Assembly: GCA_945871105.1 (NCBI GenBank)
Contig: CAMBUO010000004.1
Location: 1 to 64,000, forward strand
Length of the DNA stretch: 64,000 bases
Reading direction: 5' to 3'
Origin: an uncultured Clostridia bacterium
GTDB taxonomy: Bacteria > Bacillota_I > Bacilli_A > RF39 > UBA660
The notes beneath the pieces were generated by a model that searched no databases, was not told the origin of the DNA, and worked only from the letters and a program-made list of their open reading frames with translations. Both the position numbers and the translations under genes were made by a program. Below are positions 41,675 through 52,229 of this stretch, one piece after another (within the stretch, counting starts at the first letter, position 1; each line of letters starts with the position of its first letter).

Positions 41675-43021
41675 TTATGAATCAAAGTCAATAATATACT
41701 CATATAAATCAGTGTTTTCGACATTTTGTTTAACTATTTTATAGTTTTGACCATTTATCGCAATATACTCCATAGGGCCTATATCTGGAATTTGTGTGGA
41801 ACCATTTATAGTTAAATAGTTACCAGAAATACCATAATCACCAGCTGCTACAATCATAGAGCGCCTTCCTCCATCAAAAGTATCAGTTCCATAAACATAG
41901 CTAGCTTTATTTTTTCCTGTATCAGCAATCATAAATCCTTTTGTATCAGATTCTCCTGTTAAAGATGCTACATGTCTTTCTTTGCTTAAACTATAAACAA
42001 TAGTAGCACTGGAATCTGTAGCATTTACTACTTGATTTTCTGACAAACGGCCGCCATTAGTATATAAAATTTTCACACCATATATATCTGAAATTGCTTC
42101 TGCTATTGGCTCATAGTCTCCCATATAACCTGGAAAATACGTATTTAACCCTGATTTACCATTTGCTTTAGCATATTCACTTAATGAGTTTGCAACATCT
42201 AATGGTGTAACTATTACATCGTTTCCTGTTTTATAAGATAACGTTGAAGTTAAAGCCGTAGCTAAACTCATAATTCCACATCCAGATCGTTCTAAAGATA
42301 CACCATCAATAGTTTTAATCCATGGGCCATACTTTTGATTATAGCGTACTGTTAATTTGCCATCTGGACCATGGGTATATTCAACTGAATCTAATCCTAA
42401 AATATAGTCTGCGTCTTCTGTAAAATGAGCAAATTCTGAATTAATATTAAAAGGCATTCCAATACTATTATTAATATTTAAAATTTCACCATCAATAGTT
42501 TTCAACTCTTCTAGTTTATCATTTATTGATTGAAAATATTCTTCACATTCATCATTCTTAGATTTACATTCACCATTCCAAATACTAAGTGCATTAGCAT
42601 AACCTGGATAAGTAATATGAATATTCCCAAGTCCATCTCCTTCTTCATGCATATAATGACTTTTTATTGGTTTTTTACTTAATAATGTTTTTAAATTCAT
42701 TGTTTCTGTATTAAGTTTTTGTAGTAATTCTAATAACTCTTTATATAAAGTTTCCGCTTTTTGCCAATTAGTTTCTATACTACTTTTTGTTTGTGATATA
42801 TTATCCAAACAAATTTGAATATTACTATCCACAGCTTCTTTAGCAGAATCATTCCATTCATCTGATGAAATATCCAATATTTTTTGTAAATATTCTTCAA
42901 CTTTAGTTAAATTTTCAATCAAATTAACACAAGGATGGCTATCAATATTAGTGACCGCTTTTTCTATTTTGGAATAATAAGTATTATAAATTTCTTCATA
43001 TTTTGATATATCTATATTCAT
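41675..43021 (-). CDS. Helical (WXG/LXG-like) N-terminus fused to C39-like peptidase domain; putative T7SS effector
   Basis: Helical N-terminal ~200 aa; LERSGCGIMSLATALTSTL, KERHVASLTGE, GFMIADTGK. Confidence 0.7.
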   Translation of the reverse strand: MNIDISKYEEIYNTYYSKIEKAVTNIDSHPCVNLIENLTKVEEYLQKILDISSDEWNDSAKEAVDSNIQICLDNISQTKSSIETNWQKAETLYKELLELLQKLNTETMNLKTLLSKKPIKSHYMHEEGDGLGNIHITYPGYANALSIWNGECKSKNDECEEYFQSINDKLEELKTIDGEILNINNSIGMPFNINSEFAHFTEDADYILGLDSVEYTHGPDGKLTVRYNQKYGPWIKTIDGVSLERSGCGIMSLATALTSTLSYKTGNDVIVTPLDVANSLSEYAKANGKSGLNTYFPGYMGDYEPIAEAISDIYGVKILYTNGGRLSENQVVNATDSSATIVYSLSKERHVASLTGESDTKGFMIADTGKNKASYVYGTDTFDGGRRSMIVAAGDYGISGNYLTINGSTQIPDIGPMEYIAINGQNYKIVKQNVENTDLYEYIIDFDS

Positions 43022-43029
43022 TTTTTCAC

Positions 43030-43353
43030 CTATAATTTTTCTACTGAAATATCACTATCTATTTTTGCTATAGACCCGCTTAGATCTCTATCAACATCTT
43101 CATATGATGTTTTAGCTAATTTAAGTAAATCAGTGCATTCTTTTAAATAATTCAATAATTGATTATCTAGTTTATTCATATATGGTATCAATTTTTCATC
43201 CATTTCAATCTTTTCTTTTGATTTCCATTTTTTATCATCTAAAGTTCTAATCGCATCATTAGAGTTTTTAATTAAATCTACTATTTCTAAATTATCTTGT
43301 TCTAACTTAACAATTAAATCATCTAAACTAGAATGTAATTTAATATCTGACAT
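43030..43353 (-). CDS. Small helical protein of the putative T7SS substrate cluster
   Basis: 107 aa, no signal peptide, helical; in tandem with WXG100 genes. Confidence 0.65.
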   Translation of the reverse strand: MSDIKLHSSLDDLIVKLEQDNLEIVDLIKNSNDAIRTLDDKKWKSKEKIEMDEKLIPYMNKLDNQLLNYLKECTDLLKLAKTSYEDVDRDLSGSIAKIDSDISVEKL

Positions 43354-43361
43354 GTACCCTC

Positions 43362-43748
43362 CTATATTTCGTGGAGATTATTATCTCCTTCTAATATTTC
43401 TGTTGAAAAAATACTTTCGCTATCTATAAAAGCTGAATTATTACTATCTAAATTTTCTAAGGAAGAATTAATATCTTTTTTAGCTTTATTTAAATTTTCT
43501 TGATATTTACCAGATATTTTTTGAGTATAAATAGCATAATTTTCATAATTTAACATGATGCTATCTAAATTATTAATTCTTTCTTTGTATTTATTAATTA
43601 TTAGTTCAGCATCGGCTCCTTTATATACATTTCTTATACTTTCAATATCATTTAAAACTTTTTGTTTTAAACTTTTATATTCATCTAATTGAGTTTTTAA
43701 ATAATCTCCAACACTAGAAATAGCAACTGGATCAATTCTTCTTTTCAT
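43362..43748 (-). CDS. Small helical protein, WXG100-like size and pattern
   Basis: 128 aa helical; IRNVYKGADAELIINKYKERI resembles the WXG100 turn region. Confidence 0.65.
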   Translation of the reverse strand: MKRRIDPVAISSVGDYLKTQLDEYKSLKQKVLNDIESIRNVYKGADAELIINKYKERINNLDSIMLNYENYAIYTQKISGKYQENLNKAKKDINSSLENLDSNNSAFIDSESIFSTEILEGDNNLHEI

Positions 43749-44548
43749 TTTAACTCCTTTAAATATGTTTTAAATACATAGGCTTCTTGACCATTATATT
43801 TAATTTTGGTCCAATCAGGATCGCTAGTTTCATCAATTATTTCAACTTCAGCATCTATATTCAAATTTCCTATTATATTTTCCTTGCTACTTGCATTTGG
43901 ACTGCTACGGACATTTAAATGCTTTGAGTTCTTCATATTACCTACCCTAGCATATTTAGGAACTGACATTTCAGGAGAAATTTCTGGATTAACTGGGGTA
44001 GTATTTTTGCTAGGATCAGTTATATTCACATATCCTTTGGAAACATATCCCGTTTTACCATCTTCTGTGATAACTTCAATCCAATCACCTGACTTATTGC
44101 CCGTTAAAGTTAATTTAGCATCATTTTTTAAAGAACCAATTACGTCATAATTTTTTCCAGCTCCACTACGAAGATTTAAAGATGTAGATACTTGAACAAT
44201 ACCTATTTTTGCTCCTGTCATCTCAGTGCTTTTTTCTGCTAAAACATTTGTTCCTGTTATAGAAAAATCAAAATCTAAGATAGCTGGTTGTTCTATTGAA
44301 TCAGCAATACTCATATTTTCATTAATATAATTTTTAGCTGAGGTAATTAATCTTTTACATCCATCAAAAACATTATTTAAATTATCAAAAATATTTTTAG
44401 TATAATTCAATGTATATACTTGATCAGCATAATTAGAAGCTTGAATATCAATTTGAAATTTACTATCATCCATGGAAAACATGCATTCATCACGTACTTC
44501 AATAGTATCAGCGGGAGTTCCTTCAGTATATGCATAAGTTTTACTCAT
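43745..44548 (-). CDS. Protein with two bacterial SH3 domains, putative cell-wall-targeting T7SS partner
   Basis: STSLNLRSGAGKNYDVIGSLKNDAKLTLTG...GYVSKGYV; SKHLNVRSSPNASSKENIIG. Confidence 0.8.
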   Translation of the reverse strand: MSKTYAYTEGTPADTIEVRDECMFSMDDSKFQIDIQASNYADQVYTLNYTKNIFDNLNNVFDGCKRLITSAKNYINENMSIADSIEQPAILDFDFSITGTNVLAEKSTEMTGAKIGIVQVSTSLNLRSGAGKNYDVIGSLKNDAKLTLTGNKSGDWIEVITEDGKTGYVSKGYVNITDPSKNTTPVNPEISPEMSVPKYARVGNMKNSKHLNVRSSPNASSKENIIGNLNIDAEVEIIDETSDPDWTKIKYNGQEAYVFKTYLKELK

Positions 44549-44566
44549 ATATTTCCCTCTTCAATA

Positions 44567-44911
44567 TTATTCATAATCAGAAGTTAAAACTTCTTCAGCT
44601 GCTTTAGATATATTAGCGTTTGTTTCTTTATAAGTATTAGCAGTTTTAGATAAAAAATTACTATAATTTTCCATTGCTTCATAGAAACCATTAAATTTAT
44701 GTTGTAATGCATTATATTTATCACGTAAAGTGTCAGCTGCACTTCCTTTAAATGACTCAGCTGTTTGATTAATAACTCTTGTTGCTACTTCTAATGAAGA
44801 TCTAGCCATATTAACTTTTTCTTTCATCATATTAGCAAAATTTTCTAATTCCTCTGGTTTTACATTTATATCATAATTCATATTTATCCTCCTATAACCT
44901 TCCAGCAGCAT
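44567..44911 (-). CDS. WXG100-family protein
   Basis: About 100 aa helical hairpin; ESFKGSAADTLRDKYNALQHKFNGFYEAMENYSNFLSKTANTYKE. Confidence 0.8.
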   Translation of the reverse strand: MLLEGYRRINMNYDINVKPEELENFANMMKEKVNMARSSLEVATRVINQTAESFKGSAADTLRDKYNALQHKFNGFYEAMENYSNFLSKTANTYKETNANISKAAEEVLTSDYE

Positions 44912-45179
44912 CTGAAATATCTTGTTGTGTATTTGAGATAACTTCTACTGACTTATCTAAAAAAATTGCATAGTTATTTACTATTTTTCCTAAATCTGTA
45001 ATATCTGTTTTATAACCATTTACAGTATTGACAAAATTTAAATTATCAGCTCCTTCCCATGCACTTTGTAAATCATCTACTATCTTATATAAATCATTAA
45101 CAGCTTTTACATAATCATTAGCAGCTTGATTAATTTCTTTAGCTTCTTGATCTAATTCTCCATAATTTGCTTGTAACAT
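44892..45179 (-). CDS. WXG100-family protein (ESAT-6-like)
   Basis: 95 aa helical hairpin with QSAWEGADNLNFVNTVNGY. Confidence 0.85.
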   Translation of the reverse strand: MLQANYGELDQEAKEINQAANDYVKAVNDLYKIVDDLQSAWEGADNLNFVNTVNGYKTDITDLGKIVNNYAIFLDKSVEVISNTQQDISDAAGRL

Positions 45180-45303
45180 ATTATCACCTATACCTTTCTT
45201 TATTATAAGAATAACACATTATTAGTTTTTTCGCATCATTTTTTTTTAAATATTACATTTTTTTGACAAAAAAACTGCTATTAAAAGCAGTTAACTATTG
45301 ATT

Positions 45304-45747
45304 TTATTTAAATGTTGGATTGTAGATTATTTGATCTACATAAATTAAATCTGGATTTGGAATATTATTATAAGTAGCAATATCTTGATATGGTACTTTC
45401 CAAGCAGTTGAGATTAACCAAAGAGTATCACCCCAAATAACTTTATAACTTCTTTGACTTTGATCTGTATTAATAGTTGTATTAGCAACCCATACAGAAT
45501 AATCAGTTGTATCATTTAAAGCTATATCGCTACTAGTTGAGGTATTATCGTTTGAGTTATTATTTGTTTGATCGTTATTTGTTTGATTATTATTTTCTTT
45601 ATTATCTACTTCACTACCATTATCTGTATCATCATTATTATTTGCTTTATTTCCACATCCTGTGTTTAAAAATAAAATCCCACTAAATAAACATAAAATC
45701 AATAGTACTTTGACATTAACTTTTAAGAATTTCATAAGCCCTCCCAA
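45304..45747 (-). CDS. LysM-domain lipoprotein
   Basis: Lipobox FLNTGC; Asn-rich linker; YKVIWGDTLWLISTAWKVPYQDIATYNNIPNPDLIYVDQIIY. Confidence 0.85.
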   Translation of the reverse strand: MGGLMKFLKVNVKVLLILCLFSGILFLNTGCGNKANNNDDTDNGSEVDNKENNNQTNNDQTNNNSNDNTSTSSDIALNDTTDYSVWVANTTINTDQSQRSYKVIWGDTLWLISTAWKVPYQDIATYNNIPNPDLIYVDQIIYNPTFK

Positions 45748-45825
45748 TTAATATCTTGTACATCTAAATATTAACATATAAAAGAATAAATTTCTACTAT
45801 TTAACATTATTTTGACAAAAAAGAG

Positions 45826-47301
45826 TTATTTTAAGTCATCAATGGTAATTTTACTTTCATGAGGAATTGGTTTCCATTCAATTTTTTTAAATAAAGCAAC
45901 ATATGTTGTGTAACGACCTATAATATCAAAAATTGGCCAGGTTAAGCAATATAAAAGTTTTTTAGAAAAAGATATTTTTTTAATTCTTTTTCTTTCAATT
46001 ATAAATATATAAACTGCTTCAAATATTCTTTCTATATAAGAGCCAATTCGATAAAACAATCTGGCCCATATAGCTATTAATAAAGCTAAGAATAAAGCTT
46101 TTAAACCAGGTTCTATATCAAATCTTATATTGATAAATAACTTTAAGAACTTAGCTAAGATAGTACTACCACCAAATAAATTAATATTAGTCAAACCATA
46201 GGTATAAGAATAAATACTATAGAATAAAACTGTTACTAGTAACCAACGAAATAAACTAAAAACAGAAAAAGGAAAAGTTAACATTAAAATATCAAAAGAA
46301 GCAAATCGATGTCTTATTGATTCAATAAATCTTTGGCTAAACGAATACTTATTTTTATATTCTTTTTTTTCTTTTTTATTTTTAAATCTTTTACCAAGAA
46401 ATATATTTAAAAATAATTTAGGACCAGTTTCAATAAAAGCCAGTAAATGTCCTTTTGACCAGCGTAATCTTTGTCTTAAAGCAACTTTTAAACTAACAGG
46501 TTGTTCATCATAAAAAATAGCATCGTCTTGATAAGTGATTTCATAACCATTAGCAACGGAGTCAACTGTTAAAGCTCTATCTTCCGTTAAAGAAGTATAA
46601 TGCCAACCATCTTTTACTATATCACTTGGAAATAAAAAACCTGTTCCTTGAATATTAGTAGCTAAATGTAAAATGCTTCTTGCTCGATGTCCTGTTCTTA
46701 TGGATCTTAACCAATGAATAGCATAGGTAGAAGAAATCCAGTTTTCATCAAAATTTTTACTATGACGATATGAAGTAATTATTTTTTTACCACTATCAAA
46801 AGCATCATTCATTTTAGTTATATAATCACTTTTTAATAAGTTGTCAGCATCAAAAACAAAATATCCTTCAAAAGACATTCGGCCATAATCTTCTTCTATT
46901 CTTTCAAATAGATATTCTAAAGCAAATCCTTTTGTTTTTCTTTCATTATCAAATCTTTCATAGCAAATAGCACCACAATCTCTAGCAATTTTAGCTGTTT
47001 TATCCGTACAATTATCAGCAACAACGAAAGTAGTAATTAAATCTTTTGGATAATCTTGTTTTTTAATACTATCTAAAAGATTAGCTATTACTTTTTCTTC
47101 ATTTCTAGCTGCAATAACAATAGCATATTTATGCTTTTTTTTAGCCGGTTTAAATTTTCTTGTAAAAAAAATGCCAAGAAAAAAGTAAATAGTTTTATAA
47201 AACAATAAATAAGTAATAACAACACCAATAACGGAATTAATATGTTTTAAACTAGGATAAATACTCCCTATATTTTTCATTAAATAATCAAAAAAAGACA
47301 T
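45826..47301 (-). CDS. GT2-family membrane glycosyltransferase
   Basis: IAARNEEKVIANLLDSIKKQDYP, VADNCTDKT, QRLRWSKGH. Confidence 0.9.
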   Translation of the reverse strand: MSFFDYLMKNIGSIYPSLKHINSVIGVVITYLLFYKTIYFFLGIFFTRKFKPAKKKHKYAIVIAARNEEKVIANLLDSIKKQDYPKDLITTFVVADNCTDKTAKIARDCGAICYERFDNERKTKGFALEYLFERIEEDYGRMSFEGYFVFDADNLLKSDYITKMNDAFDSGKKIITSYRHSKNFDENWISSTYAIHWLRSIRTGHRARSILHLATNIQGTGFLFPSDIVKDGWHYTSLTEDRALTVDSVANGYEITYQDDAIFYDEQPVSLKVALRQRLRWSKGHLLAFIETGPKLFLNIFLGKRFKNKKEKKEYKNKYSFSQRFIESIRHRFASFDILMLTFPFSVFSLFRWLLVTVLFYSIYSYTYGLTNINLFGGSTILAKFLKLFINIRFDIEPGLKALFLALLIAIWARLFYRIGSYIERIFEAVYIFIIERKRIKKISFSKKLLYCLTWPIFDIIGRYTTYVALFKKIEWKPIPHESKITIDDLK

Positions 47302-47349
47302 AATACCTCACTTCTTAAAAAGTATAGCATATAATGTCTTTTTAATCAA

Positions 47350-49368
47350 TTATTCATCTTTTTTATCTTCTGTTTCAAGATCTGGCTTTACATCATTAAC
47401 TTTTAATAAATCAATTAATTCATCTTTATTTAACTTAGAATAACCTTTTATGTCTTTTTCTTTAGCAAGTTCTTTTAATTCATCTAAAGTCATATCTTCT
47501 AAAGTTGTATCTTTTGGTAATTTTTTATTTTCAACTAAATATTCAATTTGTTCTTTAGTTAAAGTTTCTCTTTCTAATAAAGCATCAGCTATTAATTTAA
47601 CTAAATCAGCATTTTCTGTTAAAATTTCTGTGGCTTTTTTATAACATTCACCTACAATTTTACGAATTTCTTCATCTATTTCATGAGCCACGATATCAGA
47701 GAAGTTACGACTCTTATTGTAATCTCTTCCTAAGAAAACACCTTCTGATTGATGTTCTAATTGAACTGGTCCTAAATCACTCATACCATATTCGGTTACC
47801 ATACTACGAGCTATTTTAGTAGCTTTTTCGAAATCATTATGAGCTCCTGTTGTTATTTCCCCAAAATTTAATTCTTCCGATACACGTCCACCTAATAAAC
47901 CAGTAATTTGTTCTAATAACTCAGTTTTTGTTTGAGTATATTTTTCTTCTTTTGGTACCATCATAGCATAGCCACCGGCATAACTTCTTGGAATAATAGT
48001 AACTTTTTGGACAACATTAGCTGAATTTAATTTTAATCCAAGAACAACGTGACCAGCTTCATGATAAGAAACTAATTTCTTTTCTTCATCTGTATATTTT
48101 TTACTCTTCTTAGCAGGTCCCATTAAGACACGATCAGTTGCTTCATCTATTTCACTCATAGTAATAGCTTCTTTATTACGTCTAACAGCAAGTAAAGCTG
48201 CTTCATTTAATAAATTCTCTAAATCGGCTCCACTAAAACCTGGCGTTCTTTTAGCAAGATTAGTTAAAGTAACATCTTTATCTAAAATTTTATTACGAGC
48301 ATGAACAGCAAGTATTTCTTCACGAGCTTTAACATCTGGTAAATTCACGGTAACTTGACGATCAAAACGACCTGGACGAAGTAAAGCTGGATCTAAGACA
48401 TCTGCTCTATTAGTAGCAGCAATAATAATAATTCCTTCATTTGCTCCAAATCCATCCATTTCGGTTAATAATTGGTTTAAAGTTTGTTCACGTTCATCAT
48501 GTCCACCACCTAAACCAGTTCCTCTTTGACGACCTACAGCATCAATTTCATCAATAAAGATTAAACAAGGAGCATTATGTTTAGCTTGATTAAACATATC
48601 ACGAACACGACTAGCACCAACACCAACAAATAATTCCACAAAATCAGAACCACTTATATAATAAAATGGTACATTAGCTTCTCCTGCAACTGCTTTAGCA
48701 AGTAAAGTTTTACCAGTTCCTGGAGGACCTACTAATAAAACACCTTTAGGTATTCTTGCACCTAATTTTTGAAATCTCTTTGGATTTTTCAAAAAGTCAA
48801 TTAATTCTTTTAATTCTTCTTTTTCTTCTTTTAAACCAGCAACTTCATTAAATGTTACTTTTTTACTACTATCATCTAATTTAGCTTTACTCTTACCAAA
48901 ATCAAATGATTTGTTATTTCCCCCAATTTGTTTACTTAAAACAACAAAGAAGAAAATACCAATTAAAATGATAGGTAAAAAATTAAAAATAGCAATTAAC
49001 CAAAAACTACTATGAGGATCACTTTCATTTTCAATTTTAAAATCATATTTTTCATTAGCTTCCATTACCTTTTTAATTACTTCTTCCGAATAAGGAGCTA
49101 CTACTTCAAATTTTTCATTATCCTTGTAATCCTTTAACTTACCTGTAATATTATAAATTCCTCCATCAACACTAGGAACAATCTTTACTTCAGTTACTTC
49201 ATTATTATTTAAACTATTAAGAAAACTATCATAAGTTAAATCATTTACTTTAACATTTAAAACATTAAAAAAATAAATTACACCTAACATGATAATTATT
49301 AAAACTACATATGGTAATACACCTTTTTTTATTTCTTTTTTATTCATAAAATCTCTCCTCACAAACAT
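47350..49368 (-). CDS. ftsH: ATP-dependent zinc metalloprotease FtsH
   Basis: [29 protein letters not shown]. Confidence 0.98.
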   Translation of the reverse strand: MFVRRDFMNKKEIKKGVLPYVVLIIIMLGVIYFFNVLNVKVNDLTYDSFLNSLNNNEVTEVKIVPSVDGGIYNITGKLKDYKDNEKFEVVAPYSEEVIKKVMEANEKYDFKIENESDPHSSFWLIAIFNFLPIILIGIFFFVVLSKQIGGNNKSFDFGKSKAKLDDSSKKVTFNEVAGLKEEKEELKELIDFLKNPKRFQKLGARIPKGVLLVGPPGTGKTLLAKAVAGEANVPFYYISGSDFVELFVGVGASRVRDMFNQAKHNAPCLIFIDEIDAVGRQRGTGLGGGHDEREQTLNQLLTEMDGFGANEGIIIIAATNRADVLDPALLRPGRFDRQVTVNLPDVKAREEILAVHARNKILDKDVTLTNLAKRTPGFSGADLENLLNEAALLAVRRNKEAITMSEIDEATDRVLMGPAKKSKKYTDEEKKLVSYHEAGHVVLGLKLNSANVVQKVTIIPRSYAGGYAMMVPKEEKYTQTKTELLEQITGLLGGRVSEELNFGEITTGAHNDFEKATKIARSMVTEYGMSDLGPVQLEHQSEGVFLGRDYNKSRNFSDIVAHEIDEEIRKIVGECYKKATEILTENADLVKLIADALLERETLTKEQIEYLVENKKLPKDTTLEDMTLDELKELAKEKDIKGYSKLNKDELIDLLKVNDVKPDLETEDKKDE

Positions 49369-50675
49369 TTAAATATTATATCACAATTTTCTCTATTTTG
49401 AACATCATATTTTGATTTTTTTAATTTAGGAATCCAAATTATCTCATCTTTACTATCAACAACTATAGGATAACTATCTCTTTCATCTTTTTCAATTTTA
49501 CAATCTATAAAAATATCTTTAACTTTTTTATGCCCATTACCTTTTAAAGCAATAACATCTCCAGGTTTTCTATTTCTAACATATAAAGGTAAAGAAACAT
49601 CTTTACTATTAATATGCATAGTATCATTACCATTAGAGTCACCATTATAAATTATAAATTGCATACCATTTTCTAAAATTAAACCATTCTTTAATTCTAT
49701 TTTATAATTTTTTATTTCCTTTTTAGTATTCTTAAATTTAACTAAGCCATACTCTTTAATTACTCTGATTCCTTTAGGTAAATCTATTTCTATATTACTT
49801 TTAGATTCATTTATTAAATTAATTACTAAATCAACATGTTTATCAGTTAAAAAAGATAAATCTTCATAAAGATTACTAAATATTTTTTCAATAATTAATC
49901 TTCTAATAAACAAATCATTTTCTAAAAATAAATTAATATTCAAACTTCCATCCCTATAACAATTATTATAAGCAATTAAAGTATTTTTTTCAATATAATT
50001 ATTTGCTTCTTCTAATCTATTTTCAAATTTTAAAAATTTTAAATGAACATCTCTATTTTCACTTTTTAAAAAATTTAAAACATGATGACGATATCTATTT
50101 CTCGTATAATCATCACAATTATTAGTTTTATCAATAAAAAAAGGAATATTATTATCACATAAATATTTATTAATATCATCTTTAGTTACATAAAGAAGTG
50201 GTCTTATAATTTGATAATTATTTTTCTTAGTAATTAAAGATATTCCTTGATAACCTTTTAAATTAGATCCTCTTGTTAATTTCATAAGAATTGTTTCTAC
50301 TAAATCATCGCCATGATGAGCTGTCATTAAAATATTAGCTTGATGTTTATTTATTAATTCTTCAAAAAACTTATATCTTTCTTTTCTTGCATAAGCTTCA
50401 AAATTACCCTTATATTTATTATCAAGAATCATTTTTTCAAAAACTAAATTTTTCTTAAAGCAATAATCTTCTAAAAATTGTTCTTCTTCATCACTTTCTA
50501 CTCTTTTTTTATGATTAACATGGGCAACAATTATTTTAAATTTTAATTTTTCTTGAAGATTTAAAAGAATATTTAAAAGACACATAGAATCAGGACCTGT
50601 ACTAACACCAATAACAATTTTAGAATCTTTATTTAACTTAATTTTATTTGTTAAAAATTCATAAACTAAATCCAT
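49359..50675 (-). CDS. tilS: tRNA(Ile)-lysidine synthase
   Basis: IGVSTGPDSMCLLNILL PP-loop; TAHHGDDLVETILMKLTRGS. Confidence 0.94.
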   Translation of the reverse strand: MDLVYEFLTNKIKLNKDSKIVIGVSTGPDSMCLLNILLNLQEKLKFKIIVAHVNHKKRVESDEEEQFLEDYCFKKNLVFEKMILDNKYKGNFEAYARKERYKFFEELINKHQANILMTAHHGDDLVETILMKLTRGSNLKGYQGISLITKKNNYQIIRPLLYVTKDDINKYLCDNNIPFFIDKTNNCDDYTRNRYRHHVLNFLKSENRDVHLKFLKFENRLEEANNYIEKNTLIAYNNCYRDGSLNINLFLENDLFIRRLIIEKIFSNLYEDLSFLTDKHVDLVINLINESKSNIEIDLPKGIRVIKEYGLVKFKNTKKEIKNYKIELKNGLILENGMQFIIYNGDSNGNDTMHINSKDVSLPLYVRNRKPGDVIALKGNGHKKVKDIFIDCKIEKDERDSYPIVVDSKDEIIWIPKLKKSKYDVQNRENCDIIFKCL

Positions 50676-50798
50676 TTCTTTTCACCTTGCACGTATTTTA
50701 CTAAATTAATATCATTTTAGCAAGATAGTATTAAACCTTTTTTGACTTTTCTTGACATTATATAATAAATTCCTAAAAAATAATGTGCTAACAAAACA

Positions 50799-51098
50799 CT
50801 ATTCTTCAGGAATTCGTAAAATTAATTCTCCATCTTTGGAATAAAAATATTTTTCCCTGGCATACCTTGCTAAATATTCCGGATCCTCTAATTTTTTAAC
50901 ATCTGTTTCTAATTCCTTTTCTTGCTCTTGCAAAGCTATTAATTCAGTACTTAATTGATTTTTTTCTTGATACTTATCAACTATTTCTATGATAACACTA
51001 AATAGAGTTAAACAAATTGTAATAACTAATATAATAGAAAGCATGCCAAAAGTAGCAATACGTTTTGCTTTTTTCTTTACTTTTTTTCTTTTAGCCAC
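50799..51098 (-). CDS. Septum formation initiator DivIC/FtsB-like
   Basis: TM plus coiled coil; LEDPEYLARYAREKYFYSKDGELILRIPE. Confidence 0.9.
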   Translation of the reverse strand: MAKRKKVKKKAKRIATFGMLSIILVITICLTLFSVIIEIVDKYQEKNQLSTELIALQEQEKELETDVKKLEDPEYLARYAREKYFYSKDGELILRIPEE

Positions 51099-51186
51099 AT
51101 TATCACTTCCTATTCTAGCAATAATATAATATCAAATAATTATTATTTTTTCAAGTAAAAAGATGCTAAAGCATCCTGTTAAACCA

Positions 51187-51462
51187 TCAACCAGTTCTTA
51201 TTTTTTTAAATAATTTATTATATAAAAAGAAACTAATCAAAAAGATAAATAATAAATATATATGAATAATACCATCATTGATTTTATAAAGTAAAAAGAA
51301 ATATAAAATACTATTACCTATTATAAAAAGAAAATTAGTTAATAAATTAAGAAAAAAGTATTTACTAAATAAAAACTTATAAAAAATATTAAAGAAAAAA
51401 GAACAATATAAACCAAATAAAAATGTATAAAAGATAACTTGAATTTGAATATTTAAATTCAT
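51187..51462 (-). CDS. YabQ-like spore cortex membrane protein
   Basis: 91 aa, multi-TM; between yabP-like and divIC genes as in Bacillus; start overlaps the yabP stop. Confidence 0.65.
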   Translation of the reverse strand: MNLNIQIQVIFYTFLFGLYCSFFFNIFYKFLFSKYFFLNLLTNFLFIIGNSILYFFLLYKINDGIIHIYLLFIFLISFFLYNKLFKKIRTG

Positions 51463-51752
51463 TTAAATAACCTACTAATAACTGAATTTTCTTTGTTCTT
51501 TTTTAAAATATTTTCATCTAAATAAGTTAAACTGTTGACTAATCCTTTAATAGTAACTACTCCCTGCATAGTATCTAATTTTAATAGTTCTAATCCTTCC
51601 CCTTTTAGAATAATAGTTCCCATGACACTTTCGATTAAAAATTCTTCACTATCAAAACTTTCGACTTTTTTTACTCCAGAAATGCTAACATTCTTTCTTT
51701 CTACTAAATTAAATACATGATTAAATTCTCTTATCTGATTATCTCTTTCCAT
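51459..51752 (-). CDS. yabP: YabP-family sporulation protein
   Basis: HVFNLVERKNVSISGVKKVESFDSEEFLIESVMGTIILKGEGLELLKLDTMQGVVTIKGLVNSLTY. Confidence 0.85.
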   Translation of the reverse strand: MERDNQIREFNHVFNLVERKNVSISGVKKVESFDSEEFLIESVMGTIILKGEGLELLKLDTMQGVVTIKGLVNSLTYLDENILKKNKENSVISRLFK

Positions 51753-51784
51753 ATAATCCCCAATTAATTATATTTAATATATTA

Positions 51785-51808
51785 AAAAAAAGACCAATTG
51801 GTCTTTAA
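51785..51808 (-). terminator. Intrinsic terminator after spoVG
   Basis: Minus strand AAAGACCAATTGGTCTTTTTTTT. Confidence 0.75.
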
Positions 51809-52090
51809 TTATTCTTCTTCATTAGTAGGTTCTTCTACTTCAGCATTTTCATAGGCAGCAAAGATAGCATCTTCAAACATTTTTCTTGTTTCACGATTAA
51901 TAGGATGAGCTATATCTTTATGTCCTCCTGGTACCTTTTTACTTGGCATAGCAATAAATAAACCATTATCACCATCAATAATACGAATATCACGAACAAC
52001 GAAGCAATCATCTAATTGAACAGTTGCACGTCCTTTCATACGAGATCCTTCTTTTTCAAATCTCTTTACATCTACTGATGTTATTTTCAT
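51809..52090 (-). CDS. spoVG: SpoVG family regulator
   Basis: MKITSVDVKRF..GRATVQLDDCFVVRDIRIIDGDNGLFIAMPSKK. Confidence 0.96.
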   Translation of the reverse strand: MKITSVDVKRFEKEGSRMKGRATVQLDDCFVVRDIRIIDGDNGLFIAMPSKKVPGGHKDIAHPINRETRKMFEDAIFAAYENAEVEEPTNEEE

Positions 52091-52184
52091 ATGTAATCCT
52101 CCTTTTGAACTCCATGTTCTATAATAATGATATAATATAACCTAAAAAAAATCAATTCTTTTTGTAAAATATTGTCATTTTTAG

Positions 52185-52215
52185 ACACAAAAAAGACTTT
52201 GTTAAACAAAGTCTA
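52185..52215 (-). terminator. Intrinsic terminator after TasA-like gene
   Basis: Minus strand TTTTAGACTTTGTTTAACAAAGTCTTTTTT. Confidence 0.75.
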
Positions 52216-52229
52216 AAAACTAAATAATA

